Both the position numbers and the translations under genes were made by a program. The notes beneath the pieces are model-generated. The model did not search any database. It saw only the letters and a program-made list of their open reading frames with translations, and was not told where the DNA came from. Of a DNA stretch of 64,000 nt, positions 8,662 to 20,049 are shown piece by piece (the stretch's first letter is position 1; the number at the start of each line of letters is the position of its first letter). This DNA comes from Mesorhizobium sp. B4-1-4 (lineage in GTDB: Bacteria; Pseudomonadota; Alphaproteobacteria; Rhizobiales; Rhizobiaceae). Where the stretch lies: positions 1,364,001-1,428,000 of the forward strand of contig NZ_CP083950.1 in NCBI RefSeq assembly GCF_006439395.2, read 5' to 3'.

Positions 8662-9179
8662 ACCACGACACCTATGACAATGCCTATATCGGCGGCATCC
8701 TCAATTCGGTGAAGACCATCGCCCTGGTCGGCGCATCCGCCAACGACGTGCGGCCGAGCTATTTCGTGCTGAAATATTTGCTGGCCAAGGGATTCTCGGT
8801 GTTTCCGATCAATCCCGGTCAGGCCGGCAAGGAAATCCTCGGCCGGATGACCTATGCCAGGCTGGCCGATGTGCCTGAGCCGATCGACATGGTCGATATA
8901 TTTCGCGCACCGCCAGCGGTGCCGGGTATTGTCGACGAGGTGTTGCGGCTCGATCCTTTGCCCAAGGTCATCTGGATGCAGCTTGGCGTACGCCATGACG
9001 AGGCCGCCGCGCGCGCCGAGGCCGCCGGGATCAAGGTGGTGATGAACCGCTGCCCCAAGATCGAGTACGGCAAGCTGTCCGGCGAGATCGGCTGGACCGG
9101 TGTCAATTCCGGCGTGCTGTCATCGAAAAAGCCGTTGATGCGCCAGGGCTTCCAGAGTTTTGGTGTGCGCCAGAAATGA
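8658..9179 (+). CDS. CoA-binding domain protein (YccU-like)
   Basis: A 173-aa Rossmann-type protein. TIALVGASANDVRPSYFVLKY near residue 17 is the CoA-binding motif shared with the N-terminus of succinyl-CoA synthetase alpha, and VIWMQLGVRHDEAAARAEAAG with VVMNRCPKIEYGKL completes the YccU/CoA_binding_2 family pattern. The GTG start overlaps the preceding stop (GTGA) and has AGGAAGG about 12 nt upstream. The physiological role of this family is unclear; binding of CoA or acyl-CoA is inferred from fold. Confidence 0.85.
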   Translation: MNHDTYDNAYIGGILNSVKTIALVGASANDVRPSYFVLKYLLAKGFSVFPINPGQAGKEILGRMTYARLADVPEPIDMVDIFRAPPAVPGIVDEVLRLDPLPKVIWMQLGVRHDEAAARAEAAGIKVVMNRCPKIEYGKLSGEIGWTGVNSGVLSSKKPLMRQGFQSFGVRQK

Positions 9180-9380
9180 CGCAACCTGAAAACCGGGATC
9201 GCTTTTTTCGCAAGAGATTTTGGTCAAGCGCTGATGCGCAAAAATTTTCCGGGATGCGATTGAGTTTCCCGCGCGTTCATCGCAGATCGCGCGCCGAAAG
9301 GCATTTTCTTCTTTGCATTCCGGTCCGGGCTTCGCCAAGAATGCCCGGCGAATTTTGAGAAGTTCTCGAGGGAGGTTTCA

Positions 9381-10661
9381 GTGACCCGTACGCCCGGTTT
9401 CAATACGCTCGCCGTCCACGCCGGCGCCAAGCCCGACCCGGCCACTGGCGCGCGCGCCACGCCGATCTACCAGACCACCTCCTTTGTCTTCGACGACGCC
9501 GATCATGCCGCCTCGCTGTTCGGGCTGAAGGCCTTCGGCAACATCTATACCCGCATCATGAACCCCACCCAGGCGGTGCTCGAGGAACGCGTTGCCGCGC
9601 TCGAGGGCGGCACGGCTGCGCTTGCCGTCGCCTCCGGCCACGCCGCGCAGGTGATCGTGTTCCACAATCTGATGCAGCCGGGCGATAATTTCGTCGCCGC
9701 CAACAAGCTTTATGGCGGTTCGATCAACCAGTTCGGCCATGCCTTCAAGAATTACGGCTGGGAAGTGCGGTGGGCCGACACCAACGACGTCTCCACCTTC
9801 GAGAGCCAGATCGACGACAGGACCAAGGCGATCTTCATCGAGAGCCTCGCAAACCCCGGCGGCACTTTTGTCGATATCGAAAAGATCGGCGAGATCGCGC
9901 GCAAGCACGGCTTGCCGCTGATCGTCGACAACACGCTGGCCTCGCCCTACCTGATCCGGCCGATCGAGCATGGCGCCGACATCGTCGTTCATTCGCTGAC
10001 CAAGTTCATAGGCGGCCACGGCAATTCGATCGGCGGCGTCATCGTCGACGGCGGCACCTTTGACTGGTCGAAGTCCGGCAAATACCCGATGCTGTCGGAA
10101 CCGCGCCCTGAATATGGCGGTCTCGTGCTGCACGAAACCTTCGGCAATTTCGCTTTCGCCATCGCCGCGCGCGTACTCGGCCTGCGCGATCTCGGTCCGG
10201 CGATCTCGCCCTTCAACGCATTCCTCATCCTGACTGGCCTTGAAACGTTGCCGTTGCGCATGCAGCGCCACTGCGACAATGCAATCACCGTCGCCGGCTG
10301 GCTGTCAAACCATCCCAAGGTCGCCTGGGTGAATTATCCAGGCCTGCCCAGCGACAAGAACAACGCGCTGCAGAAAAAGTACTCGCCCTTGGGCGCTGGC
10401 GCCGTGTTTACCTTCGGCCTCAAGGGCGGCTACGAGGCCGGCGTCAAATTCGTCGAGGCGCTGGAACTGTTGTCGCATCTGGCCAATGTCGGCGACACCA
10501 AATCGCTTGTCATTCACCCGGCATCGACCACGCACCGCCAGCTTTCGGACGAGCAGAAGGTCAAGGCCGGCGCCGGGCCGGACACGGTGCGGCTTTCCAT
10601 AGGCATCGAGGACGTCACCGATATCGTCGCCGACCTCGAACAGGCGCTCGCCAAGGTTTGA
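9381..10661 (+). CDS. metY: O-acetylhomoserine aminocarboxypropyltransferase (sulfhydrylase)
   Basis: Cys/Met-metabolism PLP enzyme that makes homocysteine from O-acetylhomoserine and sulfide. The 426-aa length, longer than MetB/MetC/MetZ (about 390-400 aa), fits the MetY group. TPIYQTTSFVF near residue 30, YTRIMNPTQAVLEERVAALEG, SLANPGG and VHSLTKFIGGHG (PLP lysine) are present, and SIGIEDVTDIVADLEQAL closes the protein. The GTG start follows a GGGAGG 5 nt upstream. The 200-nt leader from 9180 shows no recognisable SAM riboswitch. Confidence 0.9.
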   Translation: MTRTPGFNTLAVHAGAKPDPATGARATPIYQTTSFVFDDADHAASLFGLKAFGNIYTRIMNPTQAVLEERVAALEGGTAALAVASGHAAQVIVFHNLMQPGDNFVAANKLYGGSINQFGHAFKNYGWEVRWADTNDVSTFESQIDDRTKAIFIESLANPGGTFVDIEKIGEIARKHGLPLIVDNTLASPYLIRPIEHGADIVVHSLTKFIGGHGNSIGGVIVDGGTFDWSKSGKYPMLSEPRPEYGGLVLHETFGNFAFAIAARVLGLRDLGPAISPFNAFLILTGLETLPLRMQRHCDNAITVAGWLSNHPKVAWVNYPGLPSDKNNALQKKYSPLGAGAVFTFGLKGGYEAGVKFVEALELLSHLANVGDTKSLVIHPASTTHRQLSDEQKVKAGAGPDTVRLSIGIEDVTDIVADLEQALAKV

Positions 10662-10667
10662 TCGCTG

Positions 10668-11012
10668 ATGTCTAGCTTTCTTTCCGTCGACACCAAGACC
10701 GTCGAGCCCGAATCCGGCGCGCCGGCGCCGGACCGGCTGATCTCGGGCGATCCGAAATTCCGCACCTGGAACGTCGAGGAGCAGGACAGCGGGCTCTACG
10801 CAGGTATTTGGGAATCGACGCCGGGCAAGTGGCGCATCGTCTACGACGAATGGGAATTCTGCCACATCCTGTCCGGCGTTTCGGTGATCGCTGAAGACGG
10901 TGGCGAGGCGCGCACGGTCAAGTCCGGCGACAGCTTCGTGCTGAGACCCGGCTTCAAGGGAAGCTGGGAAGTGCTTGAAACGACTCGCAAGGAGTATGTG
11001 ATCAAGTTGTGA
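10668..11012 (+). CDS. Small cupin-domain protein
   Basis: A 114-aa single cupin barrel. WRIVYDEWEFCHILSGVSVI corresponds to cupin motif 1 with an atypical metal site (Glu and His, lacking the usual HxH), and DSFVLRPGFKGSWEV is motif 2. It starts 6 nt after the metY stop, so it is probably co-transcribed with it. Proteins of this small subfamily (EutQ-like/DUF861) bind small carboxylates; no reaction can be assigned. Confidence 0.8.
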   Translation: MSSFLSVDTKTVEPESGAPAPDRLISGDPKFRTWNVEEQDSGLYAGIWESTPGKWRIVYDEWEFCHILSGVSVIAEDGGEARTVKSGDSFVLRPGFKGSWEVLETTRKEYVIKL

Positions 11013-11029
11013 GCTGTTTTGGGCGGGAA

Positions 11030-11055
11030 ACTCGCGCAGCCCCGGGCTCGCGAGT
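11030..11055. terminator. Palindrome in the convergent gap, possible bidirectional terminator
   Basis: ACTCGCG at 11030-11036 pairs with CGCGAGT at 11049-11055, with further pairing inside (AGC/GCT). It lies in the 44-nt gap between the convergent cupin and P450 genes. It lacks a T tract on either strand, so terminator function is a guess. Confidence 0.4.
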
Positions 11056-11056
11056 C

Positions 11057-12307
11057 TCAGAGGCCTACGCCGAGCGCCTCCAGCCCATGGAAGTGGTAAG
11101 TGTCGCGGAAGCGCGGCTCCTCGGCAAGATGCAGTTGCGGGTGCCGATCGAACAAGGTCTTCAGTGACACCTGCAGTTCGAGCCGCGCCAGCGGAGCGCC
11201 GATACAGAAATGGATGCCGGCGCCGAACGACACGTTCTTCTGGTCCGCACGGTCCGGACGGAAGGCTAGCGGTTCGGCGAAGGCGCGCGGATCGTGATTG
11301 GCCATGCCAAGCAAAAGCCCGATCGTCTCGCCCGGTTTCACGGTGATGCCGGGTGCGACTTCTATTTCCTGATAGGCATAGCGCGTGAACATATGCAGCG
11401 GTGCATCGAAGCGCAGGCATTCCTCTACGGCAGCAGCGGTTGCTTCGGGCGACGTGAAGAAGCGGCGCGGGTCGCCGCTCTGCGCCAGGATCGAGCGCAC
11501 CGCGTTGCCAGTCTGATGCACGGTCGCTTCATGCCCGGCATTGAGCAGCAGGATGGCAGAGGACACCATCTCGTCTTCCGACAGTTTCTGGCCGTCCTCC
11601 TGCGCCGAGATCAGCAGCGACAGCAGGTCGTCGCCCGGATTTTTGCGTCGCTCGGCGATGTAGCCGCGCAGGAAATCGGAGAACTCGCGTGCCGCGCGGT
11701 TGGCCGTGTCCTCGGTTTCGCGGGTGCGGCCATGGACATACATGGCGACCATTTGATGTGACCAGTCGAGCAGTTGCGGCCCCATCTCGACCGGCACGCC
11801 GAGCATTTCGGCGATGATGGTGATCGGCAGGGGAGAAGCGAAGACTGGCAGCAGGTCGACGGCTTTCTCTCCTTCGAAACGGTCGATCAGCTCGTTGGCG
11901 AGGGCTTCGACCCGCGGCCGCAGCCGTTCGACCTGGCGTGAGACGAAGGCCCGGTTGACCAGTGTCCTCAGCCGCGTGTGCACCGGCGGTTCCAGTTCGA
12001 GCATCGAGTTCGCCTCGATGCCGTCGAATGCCTCGAGATGGCTGCGGTCCTGGCCGATGCCGCGGCTGTCGGGAATGCCGGCCGGGTTCTGGCGGCCGAA
12101 GCGGCGGTCGCGCAGCAGCCGGTTGACATCGTCGAAGCCACCGAAGCACCAGAACCCGAACTCCTCCCAGTAGAACGCATTCGAGACGCCATGCAGGAAG
12201 GCATAGGCCTCGTACGGGTTCAGGAAGAAAGCCGGCTCGTGCGGGTCGAGCCTCAGGTGGCGGGTCGCCGGATCAAGGGCAAGGTAAGGGAGTGTCGGTC
12301 TGGTCAT
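11057..12307 (-). CDS. Cytochrome P450
   Basis: Soluble bacterial class I P450 of 416 aa. The heme-ligand loop FGAGIHFCIGAPLAR holds the thiolate cysteine at residue 368. The I-helix oxygen-activation motif is LNAGHEATVH (an AGxE variant of AGxD/ET), and the K-helix ExxR is ECLR. The start MTRPTLPYLALDPATRH is chosen because conserved P450 sequence begins just after it; the frame extends upstream but with non-conserved residues. No ferredoxin or reductase gene is adjacent, so electron partners are elsewhere and the substrate is unknown. Confidence 0.92.
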   Translation of the reverse strand: MTRPTLPYLALDPATRHLRLDPHEPAFFLNPYEAYAFLHGVSNAFYWEEFGFWCFGGFDDVNRLLRDRRFGRQNPAGIPDSRGIGQDRSHLEAFDGIEANSMLELEPPVHTRLRTLVNRAFVSRQVERLRPRVEALANELIDRFEGEKAVDLLPVFASPLPITIIAEMLGVPVEMGPQLLDWSHQMVAMYVHGRTRETEDTANRAAREFSDFLRGYIAERRKNPGDDLLSLLISAQEDGQKLSEDEMVSSAILLLNAGHEATVHQTGNAVRSILAQSGDPRRFFTSPEATAAAVEECLRFDAPLHMFTRYAYQEIEVAPGITVKPGETIGLLLGMANHDPRAFAEPLAFRPDRADQKNVSFGAGIHFCIGAPLARLELQVSLKTLFDRHPQLHLAEEPRFRDTYHFHGLEALGVGL

Positions 12308-12495
12308 TCCAGACCAATAGCGCGGCTTGCCAGCTTGGTTCCAGACCGTATGTCGCGGCCAATGAACTAAGCCGGCCGGTGCACTGCGGAAGGCCTGGAC
12401 GGACGAGTGCGTCGTCGGCGAGGGCAGTGGCGATATCGCCGGCCCGGAAGACGTGGCGGCGGGCCGAGGTCCGAGCGCGCCTGCCTGGAGCTGAA

Positions 12496-13089
12496 TTAGT
12501 CTTGGCAATGCCTGGGAATATGCACGCGTCGCCAGCCTGATGACCCTTCCCTGACCAGCACGCGCCGCGCGACGGTCTGATATGAGGCGGGGACATCGAT
12601 GAAGCGTCTTTGCTCCGGCTGCACCAGGACTTCCTCGGCGATCTGGTCATATTGCGCCGGGATAACGATGCGGCGGGTACGTTCCGGCTGGATCACCACC
12701 GTCTCGGCGACGCGTTCGTAGCGCGCCTTGTGCCAGATCTTGCAGAGCACGCGGCGCCCATGGATGACGCGCCACTCCCAGGAATAGCCGCCGCCATGGA
12801 CCTTCGCGGTGTGGTAGACGGTGCGGGTGATCGCGGGCACGATTTCGTAGCTCACCTGTGAGGGAACGGTCATCACCACGCGTTCGCGCGTGCCATAGAT
12901 GGGTGGGGTGTAGTCGACCTGCTGGCCCGGCGGGCTTATCATCACGTCTTCATAGACCGTGTCGTAGACGGCCGGTGCGCGCACCGGTTCATAGCACTCG
13001 ACAGCGCGGCCACCGGCTGCCGTCTGCGATGTTGTGCCGAGCATTGCCAGCCCGGCAATGGCGAAGGACGCGCTTCTCCTGAGCATCAC
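12496..13089 (-). CDS. Exported protein with 23-residue tandem repeats
   Basis: A 197-aa protein that I do not recognise. It opens with a basic, hydrophobic signal peptide (MLRRSASFAIAGLAMLGTT) with a likely cut after TAAG, so it should be periplasmic or outer-membrane associated. Its C-terminal half holds three repeats spaced exactly 23 residues: YERVAETVVIQPE (124), YDQIAEEVLVQPE (147) and YQTVARRVLVREG (170), separated by PAQ/PAS turns. Alternating Val/Ile suggests beta strands. Two cysteines outside the signal (about 32 and 116) could form a disulfide. Start could be Met1 or Met2. Confidence 0.75.
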   Translation of the reverse strand: MMLRRSASFAIAGLAMLGTTSQTAAGGRAVECYEPVRAPAVYDTVYEDVMISPPGQQVDYTPPIYGTRERVVMTVPSQVSYEIVPAITRTVYHTAKVHGGGYSWEWRVIHGRRVLCKIWHKARYERVAETVVIQPERTRRIVIPAQYDQIAEEVLVQPEQRRFIDVPASYQTVARRVLVREGSSGWRRVHIPRHCQD

Positions 13090-13426
13090 ATTCCCCCTGT
13101 TTGAACTGCAGGCACGAGTTCAACGTTGAATTGTAGGGTAAGCGGTCCTGGAGAAAAGCGGTTTCCCGCATTTCGTTAAGTGACGCGGTTAAGAAATTGC
13201 TACGTTGGCGGCGGGTTGATTGTGGGGCTGTGGCACGGCGGAGGCTGTCATTGCAACGAATCCTGGCCGTAAAGCTTGATTCGCCTTACCCAGATGGCTA
13301 GGACGGGGCGGCCTTGCACAAGGATGAGCCGGCATCCTATCTACGCAACAACGATCCAGAACCGATTCTGCCCGACTTGCCAGCATTCCCGGCGCCGGAA
13401 CCCCACCGTGAGATAAGAGATAACTG
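13090..13426. other. Non-coding gap upstream of clpP
   Basis: 337 nt without a credible gene on either strand; it should hold the promoters of the exported protein (minus) and clpP (plus). A weak sigma-70-like pair for clpP is TTGATT (13276-13281) and TAGGAC (13299-13304) with a 17-bp spacer, about 120 nt before the ATG. I see no clear heat-shock sigma-factor site. Confidence 0.4.
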
Positions 13427-14056
13427 ATGAAGAACCCCGTCGAAACCTACATGAACCTCGTTCCGATGGTGGTCGAACAGACCAATCGCGGCGAGCGGGC
13501 CTACGACATCTTCTCGCGCCTCCTCAAGGAGCGCATCATTTTCATCACCGGACCGGTCGAGGACGGCATGGCGACGCTGGTCTGCGCGCAGCTTCTGTTC
13601 CTCGAAGCCGAGAATCCGAAGAAGGAAATCAACCTCTACATCAATTCGCCAGGTGGCGTCGTCACCTCGGGCATGGCGATCTACGACACCATGCAGTTCA
13701 TCAAGCCGGCCGTGTCGACCCTCTGTATCGGCCAGGCTGCCTCGATGGGTTCGCTGCTCCTGACCGCTGGCCACAAGGACATGCGGTTCGCCACGCCGAA
13801 CGCACGCATCATGGTCCACCAGCCGTCCGGCGGCTTCCAGGGCCAGGCGTCCGACATCGAACGCCACGCCCAGGACATCATCAAGCTGAAGCGCCGCCTC
13901 AACGAGGTCTATGTCAAGCACACCGGCAAGAGCTATGACGAGATCGAGAAGACGCTCGATCGCGACCATTTCATGACCGCCGACGAGGCGAAGGATTTCG
14001 GCCTTATCGACAAGGTCATTTCGTCGCGCGAGGCGGCCGAAGGGGCGCTGGCATAA
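13427..14056 (+). CDS. clpP: ATP-dependent Clp protease proteolytic subunit
   Basis: Serine peptidase that forms the tetradecameric chamber fed by ClpX or ClpA. The catalytic triad can be placed at Ser106 (GQAASMGS), His131 (MVHQPSGG) and Asp180 (in TLDRDHF), with the same spacing as the E. coli enzyme. The length of 209 aa is normal. It lies directly upstream of clpX on the same strand, separated by 295 nt. Confidence 0.98.
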   Translation: MKNPVETYMNLVPMVVEQTNRGERAYDIFSRLLKERIIFITGPVEDGMATLVCAQLLFLEAENPKKEINLYINSPGGVVTSGMAIYDTMQFIKPAVSTLCIGQAASMGSLLLTAGHKDMRFATPNARIMVHQPSGGFQGQASDIERHAQDIIKLKRRLNEVYVKHTGKSYDEIEKTLDRDHFMTADEAKDFGLIDKVISSREAAEGALA

Positions 14057-14142
14057 AGGCTAATTGGCAGCTGGATGGCACCATCACGCGCTTTTGGCGC
14101 GTCTTGCGGCATTTCGGCCACAATTGGCTGTTCCCTCGGGGA

Positions 14143-14171
14143 TTGGGATTTGCCTACGTTAAGGCTATGTT
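14143..14171 (+). promoter_or_regulatory. Candidate sigma-70-type promoter for clpX
   Basis: TTGGGA at 14143-14148 and TATGTT at 14166-14171 are separated by 17 bp, about 180 nt before the clpX start, inside the 295-nt clpP-clpX gap that otherwise shows no gene. Each hexamer matches consensus at four of six positions. Confidence 0.35.
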
Positions 14172-14351
14172 GATTTTCGACGGCTTAGCTTTGTGTGGGG
14201 TGTTGCGAATCATTGCCACGTTTTCTGATTTGTGTTTCGTACGGAATACGTTGCGGGAGCCGGGACACTGGCGGCGGCGGATTCCCGCGATAGATTGAAG
14301 TTACGCCCTTTCAGCCAGACCATCGGCGGGCGGCCATGAAAGGACATGAAA

Positions 14352-15626
14352 ATGAGCAAGGTCGGCAACAACAGCGGTGATTCCAAGAACACGCTTTATT
14401 GCTCGTTTTGCGGCAAGAGCCAGCACGAGGTGCGTAAGCTGATCGCTGGTCCGACAGTCTTCATCTGCGACGAGTGCGTCGAACTCTGCATGGACATCAT
14501 CCGCGAGGAGAACAAGACCTCGATGGTGAAGTCGCGCGAGGGCGTGCCGACACCGCAGGAGATCCTCAAGGTTCTCGACGACTACGTCATCGGCCAGCCC
14601 TACGCCAAGCGTGTGCTGTCGGTGGCGGTCCACAACCACTACAAGCGCCTCGCGCACGCCGGCAAGAACAACGATGTCGAGCTGGCCAAGTCCAACATCC
14701 TGCTGATCGGCCCGACCGGTTGCGGCAAGACGCTGCTCGCGCAGACGCTGGCCCGCATCATCGACGTGCCCTTCACCATGGCGGACGCCACGACGCTGAC
14801 CGAGGCCGGTTACGTCGGCGAGGACGTCGAGAACATCATCCTGAAGCTGTTGCAGTCGGCCGACTACAATGTCGAGCGCGCCCAGCGCGGCATCGTCTAC
14901 ATCGACGAGATCGACAAGATTTCGCGCAAGTCCGACAATCCCTCGATCACCCGCGACGTGTCGGGCGAAGGCGTGCAGCAGGCGCTGCTGAAGATCATGG
15001 AAGGCACGGTCGCCTCCGTGCCGCCGCAGGGCGGCAGGAAGCATCCGCAGCAGGAATTCCTGCAGGTGGACACCGCCAACATCCTGTTCATCTGCGGCGG
15101 CGCGTTTGCCGGCCTGGACAAGATCATCTCGGATCGCGGCCGCAAGACCTCGATCGGCTTCGGCGCCATCGTCGCTTCGCCTGAGGATCGCCGCACCGGT
15201 GATGTGTTCCGGCTTGTCGAGCCGGAGGATCTGCTGAAGTTCGGCCTCATTCCGGAGTTCGTCGGCCGTTTGCCGGTCCTGGCGACGCTGGAGGATCTCG
15301 ACGAGCCGGCGCTGATCCAGATCCTGACCGAGCCGAAGAACGCTCTGGTCAAGCAGTATCAGCGGCTGTTCGAGATGGAGAATGTCGACCTGACCTTCCA
15401 CGAGAACGCCCTGTCGGCGATCGCCAAGCGCGCCATCGAGCGCAAGACCGGCGCGCGCGGCCTGCGTTCGATCATGGAAGCGATCCTGCTCGACACCATG
15501 TTCGAACTGCCCGCGCTCGAAGGCGTGCGCGAAGTGGTGATTTCGGAAGAAGTGGTGACCGGCAGCGCCCGGCCGCTCTACATCTATTCCGAACAGAAGG
15601 AAAAGAAGGGCAACGTCAGCGCGTGA
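14352..15626 (+). CDS. clpX: ATP-dependent Clp protease ATP-binding subunit ClpX
   Basis: AAA+ unfoldase that delivers substrates to ClpP. Domains in order: N-terminal C4 zinc finger (Cys17, Cys20, Cys39, Cys42), Walker A GPTGCGKT at about residue 120, pore-1 loop GYVGED, Walker [10 protein letters not shown] and sensor region ending in the small domain with [10 protein letters not shown]. Length 424 aa. The ATG at 14352 is preferred over one at 14346 because AAAGGA ends eight bases before it, a better spacing. A strong terminator follows. Confidence 0.98.
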   Translation: MSKVGNNSGDSKNTLYCSFCGKSQHEVRKLIAGPTVFICDECVELCMDIIREENKTSMVKSREGVPTPQEILKVLDDYVIGQPYAKRVLSVAVHNHYKRLAHAGKNNDVELAKSNILLIGPTGCGKTLLAQTLARIIDVPFTMADATTLTEAGYVGEDVENIILKLLQSADYNVERAQRGIVYIDEIDKISRKSDNPSITRDVSGEGVQQALLKIMEGTVASVPPQGGRKHPQQEFLQVDTANILFICGGAFAGLDKIISDRGRKTSIGFGAIVASPEDRRTGDVFRLVEPEDLLKFGLIPEFVGRLPVLATLEDLDEPALIQILTEPKNALVKQYQRLFEMENVDLTFHENALSAIAKRAIERKTGARGLRSIMEAILLDTMFELPALEGVREVVISEEVVTGSARPLYIYSEQKEKKGNVSA

Positions 15627-15655
15627 TATCGCACTTGATCCGATGTTTTTTATGG

Positions 15656-15680
15656 AACGGCGCCCTCGCGGCGCCGTTTT
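15656..15680 (+). terminator. Terminator after clpX
   Basis: Perfect 9-bp stem AACGGCGCC (15656-15664) with GGCGCCGTT (15670-15678) followed by T residues, 30 nt after the clpX stop. It separates clpX from lon, which then has a leader of about 220 nt with no visible gene. Confidence 0.8.
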
Positions 15681-15898
15681 GCTGTGAGGGCATGCGACCT
15701 TTGCACTGGAGTGGATTGCGGCGATGTTAACTCTTGATCTTTGCCCCTCTTGCATCCACCTAACACGAGAAGGCCGAGGTGCCCGATTTCTGTGCTGTAA
15801 AACTCCCGTCACAAACGGTGGTAGGCGGAACGATCCCCGGTCGTTAATATGAGATTCGCGGTTGGCCTGATGGCGACCGCGACATGAAAGGTTGGACA

Positions 15899-18310
<2,412 letters not shown>

Positions 18311-18339
18311 AGTCTGCTAAAGTTGCAGCGCACAAACAG

Positions 18340-18366
18340 AAAGCCGGGCCTTGCGCCCGGCTTTTT
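18340..18366 (+). terminator. Terminator after lon
   Basis: AAAGCCGGGC (18340-18349) pairs with GCCCGGCTTT (18355-18364), then T residues, 30 nt after the lon stop. Confidence 0.88.
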
Positions 18367-18377
18367 CATGTTAAAAA

Positions 18378-18399
18378 CCCCGGATTTCCGGGCTTTTTT
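18378..18399 (+). terminator. Second, weaker terminator in tandem after lon
   Basis: CCCGG (18379-18383) and CCGGG (18388-18392) flank a four-base loop and are followed by CTTTTTT. It is 12 nt beyond the first terminator and gives a back-up stop before hupB. Confidence 0.6.
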
Positions 18400-18506
18400 C
18401 CACTTTTCCCGGGCTTTTCGACTTGGTTGCGGGAACGCTTCTTTCTAAAGTCCGTTTCCTGCCGGATGAGTCGTATGTTCCGGCGTTCTCATGGAAGGGA
18501 ATTTTT

Positions 18507-18779
18507 ATGAACAAGAACGAACTGGTGTCCGCTGTCGCCGACACCGCGAGCATTTCGAAGGGTGACGCGCAGTCGGCGGTCGATGCGGTATTTTCCGTGA
18601 TCACCGGCGAACTGAAGAAGGGCGGCGATGTACGGCTTGTCGGCTTTGGCAATTTCACCGTGTCAAAGCGTGCGGCTTCGACCGGCCGCAACCCGCAGAC
18701 CGGCGCTGAAGTGCAGATCCCGGCACGCACCGTGCCGAAGTTCTCGGCCGGCAAAGGCCTCAAGGACGCAGTCAACTAA
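18507..18779 (+). CDS. hupB: DNA-binding protein HU
   Basis: Nucleoid-associated protein of 90 aa that bends DNA as a dimer. MNKNELVSAVADTASISKGD is the helical dimerisation part; VGFGNFTVSKRAASTGRNPQ contains the FG-F core and the beta-ribbon arm whose tip carries the intercalating proline of RNPQTG; VPKFSAGKGLKDAVN is the usual C-terminus. GGAAGGGA precedes the ATG. The order clpP-clpX-lon-hup is a widely conserved proteobacterial arrangement. Confidence 0.97.
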   Translation: MNKNELVSAVADTASISKGDAQSAVDAVFSVITGELKKGGDVRLVGFGNFTVSKRAASTGRNPQTGAEVQIPARTVPKFSAGKGLKDAVN

Positions 18780-18806
18780 GCGCGTTTTTTTCTTTTTTCA
18801 AAGACC

Positions 18807-18838
18807 AGAAAAGCCGGGCTCCCCGGCTTTTCTTTTTG
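18807..18838 (+). terminator. Terminator after hupB
   Basis: AGAAAAGCCGGG (18807-18818) pairs with CCCGGCTTTTCT (18822-18833), a perfect 12-bp stem with a short loop, followed by TTTTT. It also lies just beyond the stop of the convergent reductase gene. Confidence 0.9.
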
Positions 18839-18862
18839 TGTCTGCCTGGAGGCGGATGATTG

Positions 18863-19885
18863 TCATGCGGTTGGCGCCTCCGCACGCATCAGACCTTCCT
18901 GTTTGAGGTCGGCCCAGAGGGCGGCGGGCAGTTTCGCGTCGAGCAGCGCCCGGTTGCTTTCGACTTCGCTCGGCCGCTGGCCGCCGGGGATCACTGAAAC
19001 GACCGAGGGGTGCAGCAGCGGGAATTGGAGCGCCGCCTCGATCAGCCGCACGCCATGGCGTTTGCAGACAGCTTCGATGCCGGCGACCCGGTCGAGAATG
19101 TCTTTGGGCGCTTCGGAATAGTTGTAGTAGGCGCCGGGCTTTGGTCCCGTTGCAAGGATGCCGGAATTGTAGGGGCCGCCGAGAACGATGCCGATGCCGC
19201 GTTTCTGGCAAAGCGGCAGGAAGGACGTCAGCGCCTCCTGTTCGAGCAGCGTGTAGCGTCCGGCCAGCAGAAACAGGTCGAAATCGCCGCGCTCGGCCAG
19301 TGTCTGGGCAACCTGCCATTCGTTGATACCGCCGCCGAAGGCCTTGATGACGCCCTGGTCGCGCAGCGACAGCAGCCCGTAATAGCCCGAGCGCATGAAC
19401 TCCTCGATGCGCCGGTCGGACGCCTCCTTGCTGCCATGGGTGAAAATGTCGACATCGTGCACGAACAGGATGTCGATCCGGTCGACACCCAAGCGTTCGA
19501 GCGAGGCTTCGAATGAGCGCATGATGCCGTCATAGCTGTAATCGTACACCTCCTGACGCGACGGCGTGTCAAAGAACTTGCCTATGCCTGTGCGCTGCTC
19601 TGGCGGGCAGGCGCGCATGAGGCGTCCGACCTTGCTCGACAGCACGTAGTCGTCGCGCTTCTTCGAGCGCAGGAACGGATTGAGGCGTGTTTCGGATAGG
19701 CCAAGCCCATAGAGCGGCGCGGTGTCGTAATAGCGGCAGCCGGTCGCCCAGGCGGCGTCGAGCGTTGCATTGGCATCCTCGTCCGAGACGGCGCGATAGA
19801 GATTACCCAGCGGCGCGGTGCCGAAGCCGAGTTCTGTAAAGGTGATGCCGCCATTGCCGATGCGGTCGAAATGCCGTGTCTTCAT
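18863..19885 (-). CDS. Aldo/keto reductase, D-threo-aldose/L-fucose dehydrogenase-like
   Basis: TIM-barrel NAD(P)-dependent oxidoreductase of 340 aa. The catalytic tetrad is visible: Asp and Tyr in YDTAPLYG (about residues 53-60), Lys in LSSKVGR and His in LFVHDVD. Overall character resembles the aldose 1-dehydrogenase group (L-fucose or D-threo-aldose to lactone); pyridoxal 4-dehydrogenases are close relatives and cannot be excluded. It is divergent, across 164 nt, from the SIS-isomerase operon and next to an ABC sugar importer with an RbsD/FucU mutarotase, which favours a sugar substrate. Confidence 0.82.
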   Translation of the reverse strand: MKTRHFDRIGNGGITFTELGFGTAPLGNLYRAVSDEDANATLDAAWATGCRYYDTAPLYGLGLSETRLNPFLRSKKRDDYVLSSKVGRLMRACPPEQRTGIGKFFDTPSRQEVYDYSYDGIMRSFEASLERLGVDRIDILFVHDVDIFTHGSKEASDRRIEEFMRSGYYGLLSLRDQGVIKAFGGGINEWQVAQTLAERGDFDLFLLAGRYTLLEQEALTSFLPLCQKRGIGIVLGGPYNSGILATGPKPGAYYNYSEAPKDILDRVAGIEAVCKRHGVRLIEAALQFPLLHPSVVSVIPGGQRPSEVESNRALLDAKLPAALWADLKQEGLMRAEAPTA

Positions 19886-20049
19886 ATCTTAGAGGTGTCC
19901 CGGGTTGATTTGTCTGACATGACATTATCACGCCTGTGGCCCGGCAAAAGCGCTGCACAGCGTTGGACATGCATTTTCGCCGTTGCTAGCATGAACGAAA
20001 TCAAGCTGTTCGTGGAAAAATCCGGGATGATTTCGAGCGCGGGTTTGCC

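Noticed and set aside
9180-9380. Possible SAM riboswitch in the leader of the O-acetylhomoserine sulfhydrylase gene
   Set aside because: SAM-II elements are common before such genes in alphaproteobacteria, but I could not find the SAM-II pseudoknot core or conserved loop sequence here.
15721-15780. Heat-shock (RpoH) promoter of lon
   Set aside because: CTCTTGAT followed by CATCCACC is suggestive, but spacing and the -10 region do not match the alphaproteobacterial consensus well enough.
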